Assembly (NCBI GenBank): GCA_963710865.1
Contig: CAVQBR010000002.1
Location: 682,001 to 746,000, forward strand
Reading direction: 5' to 3'
From: PRDV01 sp963710865
GTDB lineage: Bacteria > Babelota > Babeliae > Babelales > Babelaceae
Length of the DNA: 64,000 nucleotides
A program made the position numbers and the translations under genes. Shown one piece after another: positions 26,392 to 35,588 of the stretch (positions are counted from its first letter, which is position 1; each line of letters begins with the position of its first letter). The notes beneath the pieces are model-generated. The model was given only the letters and a program-made list of their open reading frames with translations. It made no database searches and had not been told where the DNA came from.

Positions 26392-26846
26392 GATTCTTCC
26401 CCCTGGCTGGATACAATTTTTTCAAAATATTAACATTTAGAGGTTTGTTGATTATTTATGGCATAAATCCTTTTCTTCATTTTTAAGCTTACTAAAATTT
26501 TTTTAGCAAAATCAAGAATTTGGAATGATGATTACGATATTGCTAAGTTAGAAATAAGGTTTGAGAGGCTTCATTTGGCGAATGGTATTTTAAAAAGAGC
26601 TTAGAAGAACGCTTGTAGAACTATCGTCAGATAACGCAATGTTAAATTTTATTGAAAAAGAGCAGAATGATTATACAGCTAGATCGATGCAGGCCTTAAT
26701 TTCAATCGATATGCATATTACAAATGCCGCAGCTGACAAGCTAAGCCCCAATGCAAAGGAGCAAGTCAAAGCAGATCTTGTAAATAAGGTCAAGGCGGAC
26801 TGTAAAGTAAGAGACGGCATGCCTACGGCTATCGAAGAGTAGCATC
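26392..26846. other. interval without a supported gene
   Basis: An open frame of 67 codons (26639-26842) has no ribosome binding site and no recognisable family. AAAAAGAGCTTAGA at 26592 recalls the peptide-gene terminator stem but lacks its partner arm here. Otherwise nothing is visible. Confidence 0.3.
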
Positions 26847-27056
26847 CTATGTCGAACAAAAGAAAAGGCCTTTATTCGCACCACTGATTCAAAGCATACA
26901 AAAAGGATTTATCCCAATTTAGCAGATACAATGGCACTAACTTGTATAAATCAATTATGGATTGGTGATATAACTTATATACCATTAGAAATGGGTTTTG
27001 CTTATCTAGTAGCGAACTACGGATTATTTCATTCGACAAATCCATCGAAACGCTGA
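26847..27056 (+). mobile_element. relic of an IS3-family transposase (OrfB fragment)
   Basis: A frame through 26880 reads RTTDSKHTKRIYPNL, then INQLWIGDITYIPLEMGFAYLVA. This is the canonical IS3-family OrfB segment leading into the DDE domain; the Asp in WIGDITYI is the first catalytic residue. The frame ends at 27054 without the rest of the catalytic core. No inverted repeats were seen. It is a dead fragment, evidence of past insertion at the edge of the GT47-like cluster. Confidence 0.75.
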
Positions 27057-27208
27057 ATTGAGATCAAATGAGAAGTTTGATTCTCTGTGTAAAAATGATT
27101 GGTAGTAGTTGGGGAATTTGTTGAATTATTATTCGCCCAGAGTAATAGATAGCGATTTTGGGGCATTGAGCGAATCGCAAATGACTCTCAAAAAAAATAC
27201 ACGAACTC

Positions 27209-27238
27209 TTGCATTTCAAAAATGAGTTTTGGCATAGT
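27209..27238 (+). promoter_or_regulatory. candidate promoter of the three-gene GT47-like operon
   Basis: TTGCAT (27209-27214) and CATAGT (27233-27238), 18 nt apart. The -35 context AACTCTTGCA.TTC is shared with the promoter at 44518. The -10 is weak. Confidence 0.4.
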
Positions 27239-27270
27239 AGATATGCACAATACGAAAAAGGGAGAAATTT

Positions 27271-28200
27271 ATGATACTTACTATACTCCTGTTTATAGGA
27301 GGGCTAAATGCTGCTACCTATCAGGAACGATCAGATTTATTTTATGGTACCTATGATGAAAACTACGTCAATAGATGGGGATTTCAAAGTGCTTGTGATC
27401 ATGCTTTTGATCCACGGGTAAATGAATTTTTATGGCCTAGTCAGCCTGGTGGGGTAACGTTTGATCCTGCAGAGGTGAAGCCGGGCGATGTTATTTTTGT
27501 TCGCGATGTTGGTACCTATTTTAAGCAAATGCATCCAAAGATAAAGCATCCATATATTATGGTTACCGCTGGGGAATATCGAGATAAAGTAAAACCAGAA
27601 TTTCTGGATTACCTAGACGATCCACTCATTATTGCCTGGTTTAGTGTGCATGCATGTAAAAGGAGCCATCCTAAATTTTATCAGATTCCGTTGGGGATAT
27701 TTCAAAACAAAAAATACTACACACCGCGAGCAGAGTTGACACAGCTCTTTGCTCAGTGGAGACATGAGCCGAAGAAGAAGCTCTTATATATGAACTTCGG
27801 AGATATTCGAGGTAAAAAGCCAGAACGCGCTGATGTCATTGAGATCTTTAAGGATGCTCCTTTTTGCCATGAAGCGGAACGAAAGCCCTTCCTTGATTAT
27901 ATGAAAGAGATGTCAGAATATAAATTCTCACTTTCTCCTCGAGGATATGGGCCTGATGCTTACAGAAACTATGAAGCAATGCTTGTAGGGTCGATACCGA
28001 TCGTGCATACCTCACAATTAGATCCTTTGTATGAAGAGCTGCCGGTGCTTATAGTCAACGATTGGCATGAGGTAACAGAGGAGTTTCTTGAGCAAAAATA
28101 TACAGAGATGACCACCAAAAAATATAACATCGAAAAACTGTTCATGGATTATTGGTGGAAGAAGATAGCTCAGGTAAAAAACACATTTTTAAAAGGATAA
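27271..28200 (+). CDS. exported exostosin/GT47-like glycosyltransferase (copy 1)
   Basis: This 309-aa protein has a short signal peptide (MILTILLFIGGLNAA). The C-terminal half carries the exostosin-like donor-binding block KFSLSPRGYGPDAYRNYEAM followed by LVGSIPIVHTS and a conserved tail (DW.EVTEEFLEQKY). The N-terminal half is a family-specific domain with Trp-Gly-Phe-Gln, CDHAFDPR, HPYIMVTAGE and ITAWFSVHAC-type motifs shared by all six copies in the window. GT47 enzymes transfer GlcA, GlcNAc, Gal or Xyl from UDP-sugars. It is first in a tight tandem operon of three homologues. AAAGGGAG precedes the start. Confidence 0.72.
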   Translation: MILTILLFIGGLNAATYQERSDLFYGTYDENYVNRWGFQSACDHAFDPRVNEFLWPSQPGGVTFDPAEVKPGDVIFVRDVGTYFKQMHPKIKHPYIMVTAGEYRDKVKPEFLDYLDDPLIIAWFSVHACKRSHPKFYQIPLGIFQNKKYYTPRAELTQLFAQWRHEPKKKLLYMNFGDIRGKKPERADVIEIFKDAPFCHEAERKPFLDYMKEMSEYKFSLSPRGYGPDAYRNYEAMLVGSIPIVHTSQLDPLYEELPVLIVNDWHEVTEEFLEQKYTEMTTKKYNIEKLFMDYWWKKIAQVKNTFLKG

Positions 28201-28205
28201 AAACG

Positions 28206-29129
28206 ATGAAACGAGTTATACTTGCCTGCTTATTTGGCGCAGGTATCTTAGCGGGAGATTCTCTCTATTATGGTGATGTTTCAGAGAACTTTGTTATTCG
28301 CTGGGCATTTCAGGACCATTGTCACCATGTATTCGATCCACGGACCGATAAATATGTGTGGCCTACGAAACAAAATGGGGGAGTTAAGTTTAATCCCGAA
28401 GATGTACAGCCTGGAGATATTGTTTTTGTTCGTCAGATAGATCTCTTTTTTGAAAAGGTACATCCTCACATAAAACACCCTTATATTGGGGTCACCCATG
28501 GTGAGCACTTAGATGAAATGAAAGAAGAATATTTAGCTTATCTTGATGATGAAAAAATCATTGCATGGTTTGGTATCCATCCCTGCAAGGCTACTCATCC
28601 GAAATTTTGTCCACTACCTCTTGGCGTTATCCAAGAACCAAATAATTATAAAAAGAGAAAACAGCTTCATACGTTCTTCACAAACGTAAGGCAAGAAAGT
28701 GTAAAAGAACATCTTCTTTATATGAACTTTGCAGATTTAAATAAACCAGTACGCAAATACGTGCGCTCACTGTTTGCTAAAAAAAGCTATTGCAAGCGGG
28801 GAGCACGGCAGCCCTTCTTCGATTATTTGAAGGAAATGGCAACTTGTAAGTTTACCTTGTCTCCGCAAGGACTTGGGCCCGATTGCTATCGTACCTGGGA
28901 AGCGCTATTGGTGGGATCGATTCCCATCGTTACTCAGTCCCAGTTAGACCCACTGTTTGAAGGTCTTCCTGTGCTGATAGTTGATCGTTGGGATGATGTT
29001 ACTCAGGAGTTGCTTGAAGAGAAGTATAAAGAAATTACCTCGAAATCGTATGACTTATCGAGACTTTACATGGAATATTGGATAGCAAAAATTGATCAGG
29101 TTCGTGAGCGCTTCTTAGCGCATAAGTGA
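28206..29129 (+). CDS. exported exostosin/GT47-like glycosyltransferase (copy 2)
   Basis: I start at ATG 28206 (307 aa), not the upstream 28152. AAGGAT, overlapping the previous stop codon, is well spaced, and the product then opens with a signal peptide (MKRVILACLFGAGILAG). The protein contains VIRWAFQDHCHHVFDPR, GDIVFVRQIDLFFEKVHPHI, WFGIHPCKATHPKF and FTLSPQGLGPDCYRTWEALL, followed by GSIPIV. The 5-nt gap to the preceding gene implies cotranscription and coupling. The proteins are clearly related but well diverged, so this is not a recent copy. Confidence 0.72.
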   Translation: MKRVILACLFGAGILAGDSLYYGDVSENFVIRWAFQDHCHHVFDPRTDKYVWPTKQNGGVKFNPEDVQPGDIVFVRQIDLFFEKVHPHIKHPYIGVTHGEHLDEMKEEYLAYLDDEKIIAWFGIHPCKATHPKFCPLPLGVIQEPNNYKKRKQLHTFFTNVRQESVKEHLLYMNFADLNKPVRKYVRSLFAKKSYCKRGARQPFFDYLKEMATCKFTLSPQGLGPDCYRTWEALLVGSIPIVTQSQLDPLFEGLPVLIVDRWDDVTQELLEEKYKEITSKSYDLSRLYMEYWIAKIDQVRERFLAHK

Positions 29130-29136
29130 GGGTATA

Positions 29137-30081
29137 ATGTTATTTTTAGTTGTTTTATTTAGTTCACTCTGCTCGGCAAATCTCTTTAAGGAGGATGCTT
29201 CAGATAACTTTGTGATACGGTGGGCGTTCCAAGCGGTATGTGACCATTCTTTTGATCCACGAAAACCCGGTCAAAATGGCCATGGTCAGATGTGGCCTAC
29301 ACCAACAACAACCGGTAGTCATGCTACCTTTGACCCTGCTGCGGTTAAGGCCGGAGATTTAATTTTTGTAAGAGATGCGCCACTCTTTTTTAAGAAGATG
29401 CATCCTCACATTGAGGTTCCTTACTGTATCCTTACGCATGGTGAATGTTTGGATATGTTCAAGGAAAGTTATTTTAAGTATCTTAACGATGAAAAAGTTC
29501 TTGCTTGGTTTACGATACATCACTGTGCAATCCATCATGAAAAAGTCTTTCCTATTCCTCTTGGTATAGTGCAGTATCCTGAAATGTATGAGAAGCGGCA
29601 AGAGATGAATAAGCTCTTTATGAAGTTGCGAAGCAACAAAAAAGAGAAATTGCTGTATATGAATTTCAAAGATTGGCGCAATCCTGAGCGTACTCGGATA
29701 AGAAAATTGTTTCTTGATAAACCATTTTGTACTGTTAACGATAATTGTCGGTTTAATCAGTATATTAAAGAAACAGCAGCACATAAATTTCAACTATCTC
29801 CCCCAGGACTTGGACCTGATTGTTATCGAGTATGGGAAAGTCTTTTAGTGGGGACTATACCTATTGTAGAACATTCCTATTTTGATTGGATGTATGAAGG
29901 ATTGCCAGTTCTCTTTATAGATAAGTGGGAAGAGGTAACTGAAGAGTTTCTTGAGCAAAAGTATAGAGAATTTCATGCTCAGAAATGGAACATCGAAAAA
30001 CTGTATATGGAATATTGGTTAGATCAGATACAGAATGTGCGCGAGTGTGTAATGAACTCACTAAGAAACTTTCAAAGATAA
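29137..30081 (+). CDS. exported exostosin/GT47-like glycosyltransferase (copy 3)
   Basis: This 314-aa protein starts 7 nt after the previous stop. A signal peptide (MLFLVVLFSSLCSA) is followed by NFVIRWAFQAVCDHSFDPR, GDLIFVRDAPLFFKKMHPHI, then FQLSPPGLGPDCYRVWESLL and GTIPIV. It is the last gene of the 27271-30081 operon. A slightly longer Gly/Thr-rich insertion follows the FDPR motif. In-tandem paralogues suggest different acceptor specificities or successive steps in building one glycan. Confidence 0.72.
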   Translation: MLFLVVLFSSLCSANLFKEDASDNFVIRWAFQAVCDHSFDPRKPGQNGHGQMWPTPTTTGSHATFDPAAVKAGDLIFVRDAPLFFKKMHPHIEVPYCILTHGECLDMFKESYFKYLNDEKVLAWFTIHHCAIHHEKVFPIPLGIVQYPEMYEKRQEMNKLFMKLRSNKKEKLLYMNFKDWRNPERTRIRKLFLDKPFCTVNDNCRFNQYIKETAAHKFQLSPPGLGPDCYRVWESLLVGTIPIVEHSYFDWMYEGLPVLFIDKWEEVTEEFLEQKYREFHAQKWNIEKLYMEYWLDQIQNVRECVMNSLRNFQR

Positions 30082-30648
30082 AAATGTGACTCACAAACCT
30101 TAAGTTATCAAAATGAAAAACTCGAAAGAGCTATGTATGTTGCAATTGCTACAAGCCTTATTTAGAGTGAACACGAGCAATTAAGGCTACTAAGGAGGGT
30201 CATCCCGGCTGAGCGTGAATAGAAATGCCTTCTATAGCTACTAAGAGTTTGCAGAGGCTAAAAATTTCCATGTACGATATGATAGCAAAATTAAACAGCT
30301 CCCTCGCTGAATGGCTATGCTATTATACACTTACAAAGCTTTCTTACTCCCAGAAAGTTTCGACTGCTAACGCAGCTGCCTAATTGCCTTGTAAGGGAGC
30401 CATTACGGCTAGCGAAAGGCAACGATAACAGTGCAGATAATGAATTTATGAACTTAACTATGATGAAGTGAAGTGATGGCAATTCTTCTTATCCTATTCA
30501 ATCCCTTTTATCTGAAATATATAGATTGGTGATGTCGTATAAGGATCTCCATTAAGCGATTAAAAAATTGCAACCCACAGTTTAATTTTTGTTCTAAGCC
30601 ATTCTGGCAATCCTCATTTAATTGCTTTTTTTATTAAATTGAAAAATA
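30082..30648. other. gene-free interval
   Basis: No supported ORF. Around 30355-30390 the sequence TTTCGAC...GCAGCTGCCTAA recalls tmRNA-like signatures, but no acceptor stem or T-arm accompanies it. I do not call an RNA gene. Confidence 0.3.
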
Positions 30649-30678
30649 TTGACTTGAGATTTTGAGAATCTTTATACT
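30649..30678 (+). promoter_or_regulatory. promoter of the ugd-GT operon
   Basis: TTGACT (30649-30654), 18-nt spacer, TATACT (30673-30678), about 92 nt of leader before the ATG at 30777. Confidence 0.65.
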
Positions 30679-30776
30679 CATCATTAGGAATAGCTTTGTA
30701 GGAAGCTAAACAAGGGGAGTGTTCCTTGAGTTTTATTTAATAACTATGATTCGAAAGTATTAGTATAAGGAAAAAG

Positions 30777-32153
30777 ATGAAAGCAAAATTAGTTCTCTAC
30801 TTGATTATTTTAACAACCAATTCAGTATTGCTTGCCAATCAGCGCATAGCTGTCATTGGCACAGGCTATGTAGGGTTAGCAATAGGCGCATGCTTAGCAG
30901 ATTTTGGAAATACTGTCATATGTGTTGATGCCGATGTCGAGAAAATTAAAATCCTATTGGAGGGTGGTATTCCTATTTATGAACCCGGGCTCATGGAACT
31001 TGTTAGGAAGAACACTTCAAATCAGACTCTGCAATTTAGTACCGATATTGCAGCTGCAATTAAATCCAGTGACTTTATTTTTATTGCGGTTGGTACTCCT
31101 GAAAACGAAGTTGGCCAAGCGGATCTAACCGCTGTAAAGGCGGTAGCGAGTAACATCGGAGAAAATATTGATAGCTATAAGGTTATTGTAACAAAAAGCA
31201 CTGTTCCGATTGGAACAGGAGCCTTAATTAAGGATATTATTGCACAGATATCCCATGGGAAGTATCCATTTGATGTTGTTTCGAATCCAGAATTTCTCAG
31301 AGAAGGATCTGCGATAAAAGATTTTATGGAACCAAATCGTGTAATCATAGGGGTAGAATCTGAAAGTGCAAAAAAGCTATTAGAAGAACTCTATAGCCCT
31401 CTTACTAAGAAAGGAGTGCCTCTGCTCACTACTAATCTTGTTACTGCGGAGACTATTAAATATGCTTCAAACTCATTTTTGGCAGTAAAAATATCATTTA
31501 TTAATGAGATAGCAAACTTATGTGATATTACTGGTGCGGATGTAAAACTTGTGAGTAAAGGTATGGGAATGGATAATAGAATTGGTCATCACTTTCTTAG
31601 CCCTGGGCCTGGGTTTGGTGGATCCTGTTTTCCTAAGGATGTGCAAGCACTTTTGCATAAAGGTGAATCAGAGGGGATATCTCTTAAACTGTTAAAAGCT
31701 GCACTTGATGCCAATAGAGATCAAAGAGGGCGAATTATATCAAAATTGGCTGATCTGCTCGATGGAGAATTTAAGAACAAAACAATTGCCATACTCGGTT
31801 TAGCTTTCAAAGCAAATACCGATGATATTCGATGTTCACCTGCTCAGGACATTCTCGAATTTTTGATTCAAGAACAAGTAAACATAAAAGCATACGATCC
31901 AGCTGCGATGAATCACATGAAAAAAATATATCCCGAGGTTGAGTATTCCTCTTCAGCGTATGAAGCAATTGAGGATGCGGATGCGGTTCTTATTCTTACC
32001 GAGTGGGATGAGTTCAAAAAAATTGACCTCGAGTTGGTTAAGTCTAAACTTAGACAGCCTCTCCTTGTGGATGCTCGCAATATTCTTAATACCGTGAAAC
32101 TTAAGGATCTTGGATTTAAATTTCTCAATGTAGGAAATGCACACATAGAGTGA
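30777..32153 (+). CDS. ugd: UDP-glucose 6-dehydrogenase with an N-terminal signal sequence
   Basis: This 458-aa enzyme oxidises UDP-glucose to UDP-glucuronate with two NAD+. The Rossmann motif IAVIGTGYVGLAIGACLADFG follows directly after an unusual hydrophobic leader (about residues 1-20, MKAKLVLYLIILTTNSVLLA). Catalytic and substrate motifs are intact: AVGTPE, KSTVPIGTG, SNPEFLREGSAI, the active-site Cys in GPGFGGSCFPKD, and GLAFKANTDDIR. Cytosolic Ugd normally starts at the Rossmann strand. The extra leader matches those of the neighbouring glycosyltransferases and implies export, which is surprising because substrate and NAD+ would not be present in a bacterial periplasm. Followed after 4 nt by a GT47-like gene. 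Confidence 0.92.
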   Translation: MKAKLVLYLIILTTNSVLLANQRIAVIGTGYVGLAIGACLADFGNTVICVDADVEKIKILLEGGIPIYEPGLMELVRKNTSNQTLQFSTDIAAAIKSSDFIFIAVGTPENEVGQADLTAVKAVASNIGENIDSYKVIVTKSTVPIGTGALIKDIIAQISHGKYPFDVVSNPEFLREGSAIKDFMEPNRVIIGVESESAKKLLEELYSPLTKKGVPLLTTNLVTAETIKYASNSFLAVKISFINEIANLCDITGADVKLVSKGMGMDNRIGHHFLSPGPGFGGSCFPKDVQALLHKGESEGISLKLLKAALDANRDQRGRIISKLADLLDGEFKNKTIAILGLAFKANTDDIRCSPAQDILEFLIQEQVNIKAYDPAAMNHMKKIYPEVEYSSSAYEAIEDADAVLILTEWDEFKKIDLELVKSKLRQPLLVDARNILNTVKLKDLGFKFLNVGNAHIE

Positions 32154-32157
32154 TAGT

Positions 32158-33180
32158 ATGAAGAGGTTTGTTATTATAGTGCTTTTAAGCAGTCTTCTAC
32201 AAGGCTCTTCTCCCACTAGCAGAGATCTGTTTTATGGTGAAGTTACCGCAAGCTTTCTTACTCGTTGGGAATTTCAGGAAAATTGTGATCACGTATTTGA
32301 TCCGAGAACGGCCGTGTGGGCGTGGCCAACATCGCATGAGTTGAATGGAGCTCGATGTAATCCTCATGACATTGAAGCTGGAGATACGGTTTTTGTAAGA
32401 GACATTGATCTCTTTATGAAAGAAATTCATCCACTTATAGAGCACCCCTATATTATAGTTACCCATGGCGAATTCAGAGATACCTGCAAAGACTCTCAGC
32501 TTGATTATTTAGACGATGATAAAATTATTGCTTGGTTTAGTATTCATCCATCGCAAAAAGGTCATCAAAAATATTTCCCGTTGCCGTTAGGTATAAATCA
32601 GGATCTTAGCAACCATAAGAATAAAGAACTGCTTAGTGTTTATTTAAAAGAACTAAGAGAAACCACTCCTAAAACACAATTACTTTACATGAATTTCGAT
32701 GTTACAAACAATCTTGAACGAAAACAATTAAAAGATCTTTTCATGCATGAGCCATTTTGTACAAACTGTGATATTCCATTGCCATTTCAAGATTATTTAG
32801 CAGAAATGGCACGTCATAAATTTGCTTTATCGCCCCGAGGATGGGGGCCTGACTGCTATAGAACATGGGAAGCATTATACGTTGGAACAATACCTATCGT
32901 CAAACGCAATCAATTTGGTACCCTTTTTGAAAGTTGCGAATTTACCAGCACGAGCTCGCAACTTGATCAGCTTTATAAGGATTTACCTATATTAATAATT
33001 GATGACTGGACAGAACTTACGCAGGAGTTTCTTGAGAGCAAATACAATGAGATTACCTCGCGAACCTACGACATACGAAAGTTACATATAGACTTTTGGT
33101 TTGATCTTATAGACGAAATGCGCAAAAACTATTTAGGAAAAACAAATGTGTATTTCCTTGCAACGGTTCGAATAAATTAA
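32158..33180 (+). CDS. exported exostosin/GT47-like glycosyltransferase (copy 4)
   Basis: This 340-aa protein starts 4 nt after ugd. A signal peptide (MKRFVIIVLLSSLLQGSS) is followed by FLTRWEFQENCDHVFDPR, GDTVFVRDIDLFMKEIHP, then FALSPRGWGPDCYRTWEALY and GTIPIV. Compared with copies 1-3 it has a longer segment with a Cys (about 258-275) between the GSIPIV-type motif and the LDQLY motif, as do copies 5 and 6. Coupling to ugd fits a transferase that uses UDP-glucuronate or a derived UDP-sugar, which is known for animal exostosins but is only inferred here. Confidence 0.72.
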   Translation: MKRFVIIVLLSSLLQGSSPTSRDLFYGEVTASFLTRWEFQENCDHVFDPRTAVWAWPTSHELNGARCNPHDIEAGDTVFVRDIDLFMKEIHPLIEHPYIIVTHGEFRDTCKDSQLDYLDDDKIIAWFSIHPSQKGHQKYFPLPLGINQDLSNHKNKELLSVYLKELRETTPKTQLLYMNFDVTNNLERKQLKDLFMHEPFCTNCDIPLPFQDYLAEMARHKFALSPRGWGPDCYRTWEALYVGTIPIVKRNQFGTLFESCEFTSTSSQLDQLYKDLPILIIDDWTELTQEFLESKYNEITSRTYDIRKLHIDFWFDLIDEMRKNYLGKTNVYFLATVRIN

Positions 33181-33262
33181 ATGCATGAAATCTTGTTTTA
33201 TCAGGGACACTTTTGCTACGTTAGTAATAGACATTAATTTAACTTACAAGGGGAGAATACCT

Positions 33263-34432
33263 ATGAAACTTATTGCTAACGCTCTTTATCTCTATTTAGC
33301 GCTTACTTCTATAGTAGTTACTGCGGAACCAAGTAACACCTTAGATGCAACTAAAACACTTAAAATCTTAGTGATAACTGGATGCTTTCCTCGCCTATCT
33401 GAAGCCTTTGTACTCAATCAAGTCATTGGTCTCTTAGAGCGGGGACACGACGTTTACATATTTGCCGAGAAATCAGAGCTCGCAAAAGTTCATGAAAACG
33501 TTTATAAGTACGACCTGTTAAAGCGAGTATACTATAATGAATTTCCGAAAGATATTAATGAATTTGACTTAGTATTGTGCCAATTTGGAGTATGCGGAAT
33601 CGAGTACTTGGAAAAAACAAAAGATCTCAATTTGCCCGCTAAGCTTGTTACCTTTTTTCGAGGATATGATATCAGCGAATATATTAAAGACAATCGAAAT
33701 TGTTATGATGAATTATTTAAGCGTGGAGATTACTTCATGAGCAATTGTGAATTCTTCAGGAAGCGGTGCATTGAGCTTGGGTGCCCCCCTGAAGCTATTC
33801 AGGTGTGTTACTCTTCAATAGATTGCGAATTATTTTCTTATTGTGAGAGAAGCTTTGATATGCACGAATCAATTCGTATTATTACGGCTGGGCGCCTAAC
33901 CAAAAAAAAAGGAATTGAGGATTCTATTCATGCAGTAGCAAAAGCATTAGAAAAATATCCAAATATCGAATATATAATTGCGGGTAGTGGATACTTGAAA
34001 GATTCGCTTGAAGAGCTCGTTAAGCAGTTAGGAATTGAAAAGAATGTAATATTCACTGGCGGGTATTCAAGTAATGATTTAGCGAAGCTGTTAGCGACGG
34101 GGCACATATTCCTCGGACCTTCCGTAACCTCTCCCGATGCTGATCAAGATGCTATACCCAATACGCTCAAAGAAGCAATGGCAACTGGCTTACCTGTTAT
34201 TAGCACTAATCATGGAGGTATTCCAGAAATGGTTATAGATGGTGTAAATGGACTACTTGTGGAAGAACATGACATTGAAGGATTAACTGAAAAGATTATG
34301 TATCTCATTGAGCATCCTCTTGTTTGCCAATCATTGGGCAAAGAAGGGAGAAAAACGGTCGTTCAAAACTTTGAAATTAACCATATAAATAAGTTCTTTG
34401 TAGATCGAATAGAAGCTATAGCTTTTAAGTAG
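33263..34432 (+). CDS. exported GT4 glycosyltransferase
   Basis: I start at ATG 33263 (389 aa) because AAGGGGAG lies seven bases upstream and a signal peptide follows (MKLIANALYLYLALTSIVVTA). The upstream in-frame ATG at 33185 has neither. The GT-B fold is evident: an N-terminal acceptor domain (ITGCFPRLSEAFVLNQV), then ITAGRLTKKKGIEDSIHA, AGSGYLKDSLEELV, and the donor-binding EAMATGLPVISTNHGGIPEMV with the family's EX7E pattern. Third gene of the ugd operon. Its last 15 nt mark the left border of the tandem duplication. Confidence 0.85.
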   Translation: MKLIANALYLYLALTSIVVTAEPSNTLDATKTLKILVITGCFPRLSEAFVLNQVIGLLERGHDVYIFAEKSELAKVHENVYKYDLLKRVYYNEFPKDINEFDLVLCQFGVCGIEYLEKTKDLNLPAKLVTFFRGYDISEYIKDNRNCYDELFKRGDYFMSNCEFFRKRCIELGCPPEAIQVCYSSIDCELFSYCERSFDMHESIRIITAGRLTKKKGIEDSIHAVAKALEKYPNIEYIIAGSGYLKDSLEELVKQLGIEKNVIFTGGYSSNDLAKLLATGHIFLGPSVTSPDADQDAIPNTLKEAMATGLPVISTNHGGIPEMVIDGVNGLLVEEHDIEGLTEKIMYLIEHPLVCQSLGKEGRKTVVQNFEINHINKFFVDRIEAIAFK

Positions 34433-34562
34433 TATCTCATGGATAGAAATAAACTTATAACCATTGCAAAATCTGCCTAAGAATTGATAGCCTTTTTTAT
34501 AGGAATGTGAAGACATACAATACGCAATCGTATGAGACAGAATTAACAAAGAAGGGAACGAG

Positions 34563-35588
34563 ATGAAGATTAAATTTGTCTATTTGATAATAGCCTTAGT
34601 GCCAGCTTTTTGTTGGGCGAGTGATTTGCTTGTTGGAGAGACCTCAGATAATTTTATCAATAGATGGGGTTTTCAGGGGATGTGTGATCATGTATTTGAT
34701 ACGAGAACCGGTATTCAGGATCAGGCTACAACAACCGAGCCTGGTGGTGTTACCTTTAATCCTGCGGATGTGAAACCCGGAGATCTTATTTTTGTAAGAA
34801 AGATCGACTTATTTATGGCAACAATGCATGATCAGATACCCTATCCCTATATTATGGTAACCCATGGAGACTTTCTTGATACTTGCAAGGATTCGGACAT
34901 AGACTATTTAGATAGTGAGAAAATAATTGCATGGTTTGCTATACATCCGACAAAAAGGGCACATCCTAAATATCATCCTATTCCCTTAGGTGTGTTACAA
35001 AAAAGAAACATTTGGGACGAAAGATCATGCTACAATCAACTCTTCAAAGAATTACGGGCAAAGCCGAAATCAAAGCTCATGTCGGTAACATTTGATGATG
35101 ATAGAAATCCGGAGCGGGCAGAAGTTCTCAATATTTTCAGAAGGAAGAATCTATGTTTCATTCCCGATAAATTGGGTCCATTTTTGGACTATTTAGAAGA
35201 AATGGCATCAAGTAAATTTACTCCATCACCACGCGGTTGGGGACCAGATTGCTATAGAACATGGGAAGCTTTGCTGGTAGGTTCAATACCTATTGTAAAG
35301 CGCGGTCAATGTGACGTAATGGAAATTGCCAGATCGATTCTACGATCATCTATGCCATGCTATGATGCTCAGCTTGATAGGCTATTTGACGATTTGCCTA
35401 TTCTCGTCATCGATGACTGGGAGGAAATTACAGAAGAATTTCTTAATCAAAAATATGAAGAGATAACTTCCAAGACTTATGATTTAGGAATGTTGTACAT
35501 GGAATATTGGCATGACAAAATTCTGGCAGTTCGGAAAACTTATTTAGATGTATATTATGAAACGGCAAAAGGAAGCAATGAGCAGTAA
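34563..35588 (+). CDS. exported exostosin/GT47-like glycosyltransferase (copy 5, duplication unit A)
   Basis: This 341-aa protein has a signal peptide MKIKFVYLIIALVPAFCWA, then FINRWGFQGMCDHVFDTR, GDLIFVRKIDLFMATMHDQI, then FTPSPRGWGPDCYRTWEALL and GSIPIVKRGQ. It is nearly identical to copy 6 (38983-40005), with scattered substitutions and one codon of length difference near SSMPCYDAQL. The ribosome binding site of the next gene lies within its last codons, and the two overlap by 11 nt, as in unit B. This shows that translational coupling is conserved. Confidence 0.74.
   Translation: MKIKFVYLIIALVPAFCWASDLLVGETSDNFINRWGFQGMCDHVFDTRTGIQDQATTTEPGGVTFNPADVKPGDLIFVRKIDLFMATMHDQIPYPYIMVTHGDFLDTCKDSDIDYLDSEKIIAWFAIHPTKRAHPKYHPIPLGVLQKRNIWDERSCYNQLFKELRAKPKSKLMSVTFDDDRNPERAEVLNIFRRKNLCFIPDKLGPFLDYLEEMASSKFTPSPRGWGPDCYRTWEALLVGSIPIVKRGQCDVMEIARSILRSSMPCYDAQLDRLFDDLPILVIDDWEEITEEFLNQKYEEITSKTYDLGMLYMEYWHDKILAVRKTYLDVYYETAKGSNEQ

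Noticed and set aside
26639..26842. 67-codon open frame before the IS3 relic
   Set aside because: No ribosome binding site, no family match and composition close to non-coding neighbours.
30355..30420. tmRNA-like signatures TTTCGAC and GCAGCTGCCTAA
   Set aside because: No acceptor stem, T-arm (GGTTCRANTCC) or CCA end is visible on either side, and the tag frame is atypical.
33155..33200. GGTTCGAATAAATT resembling a tRNA T-loop
   Set aside because: No cloverleaf can be formed around it, and it lies at the 3' end of a GT47-like coding region.
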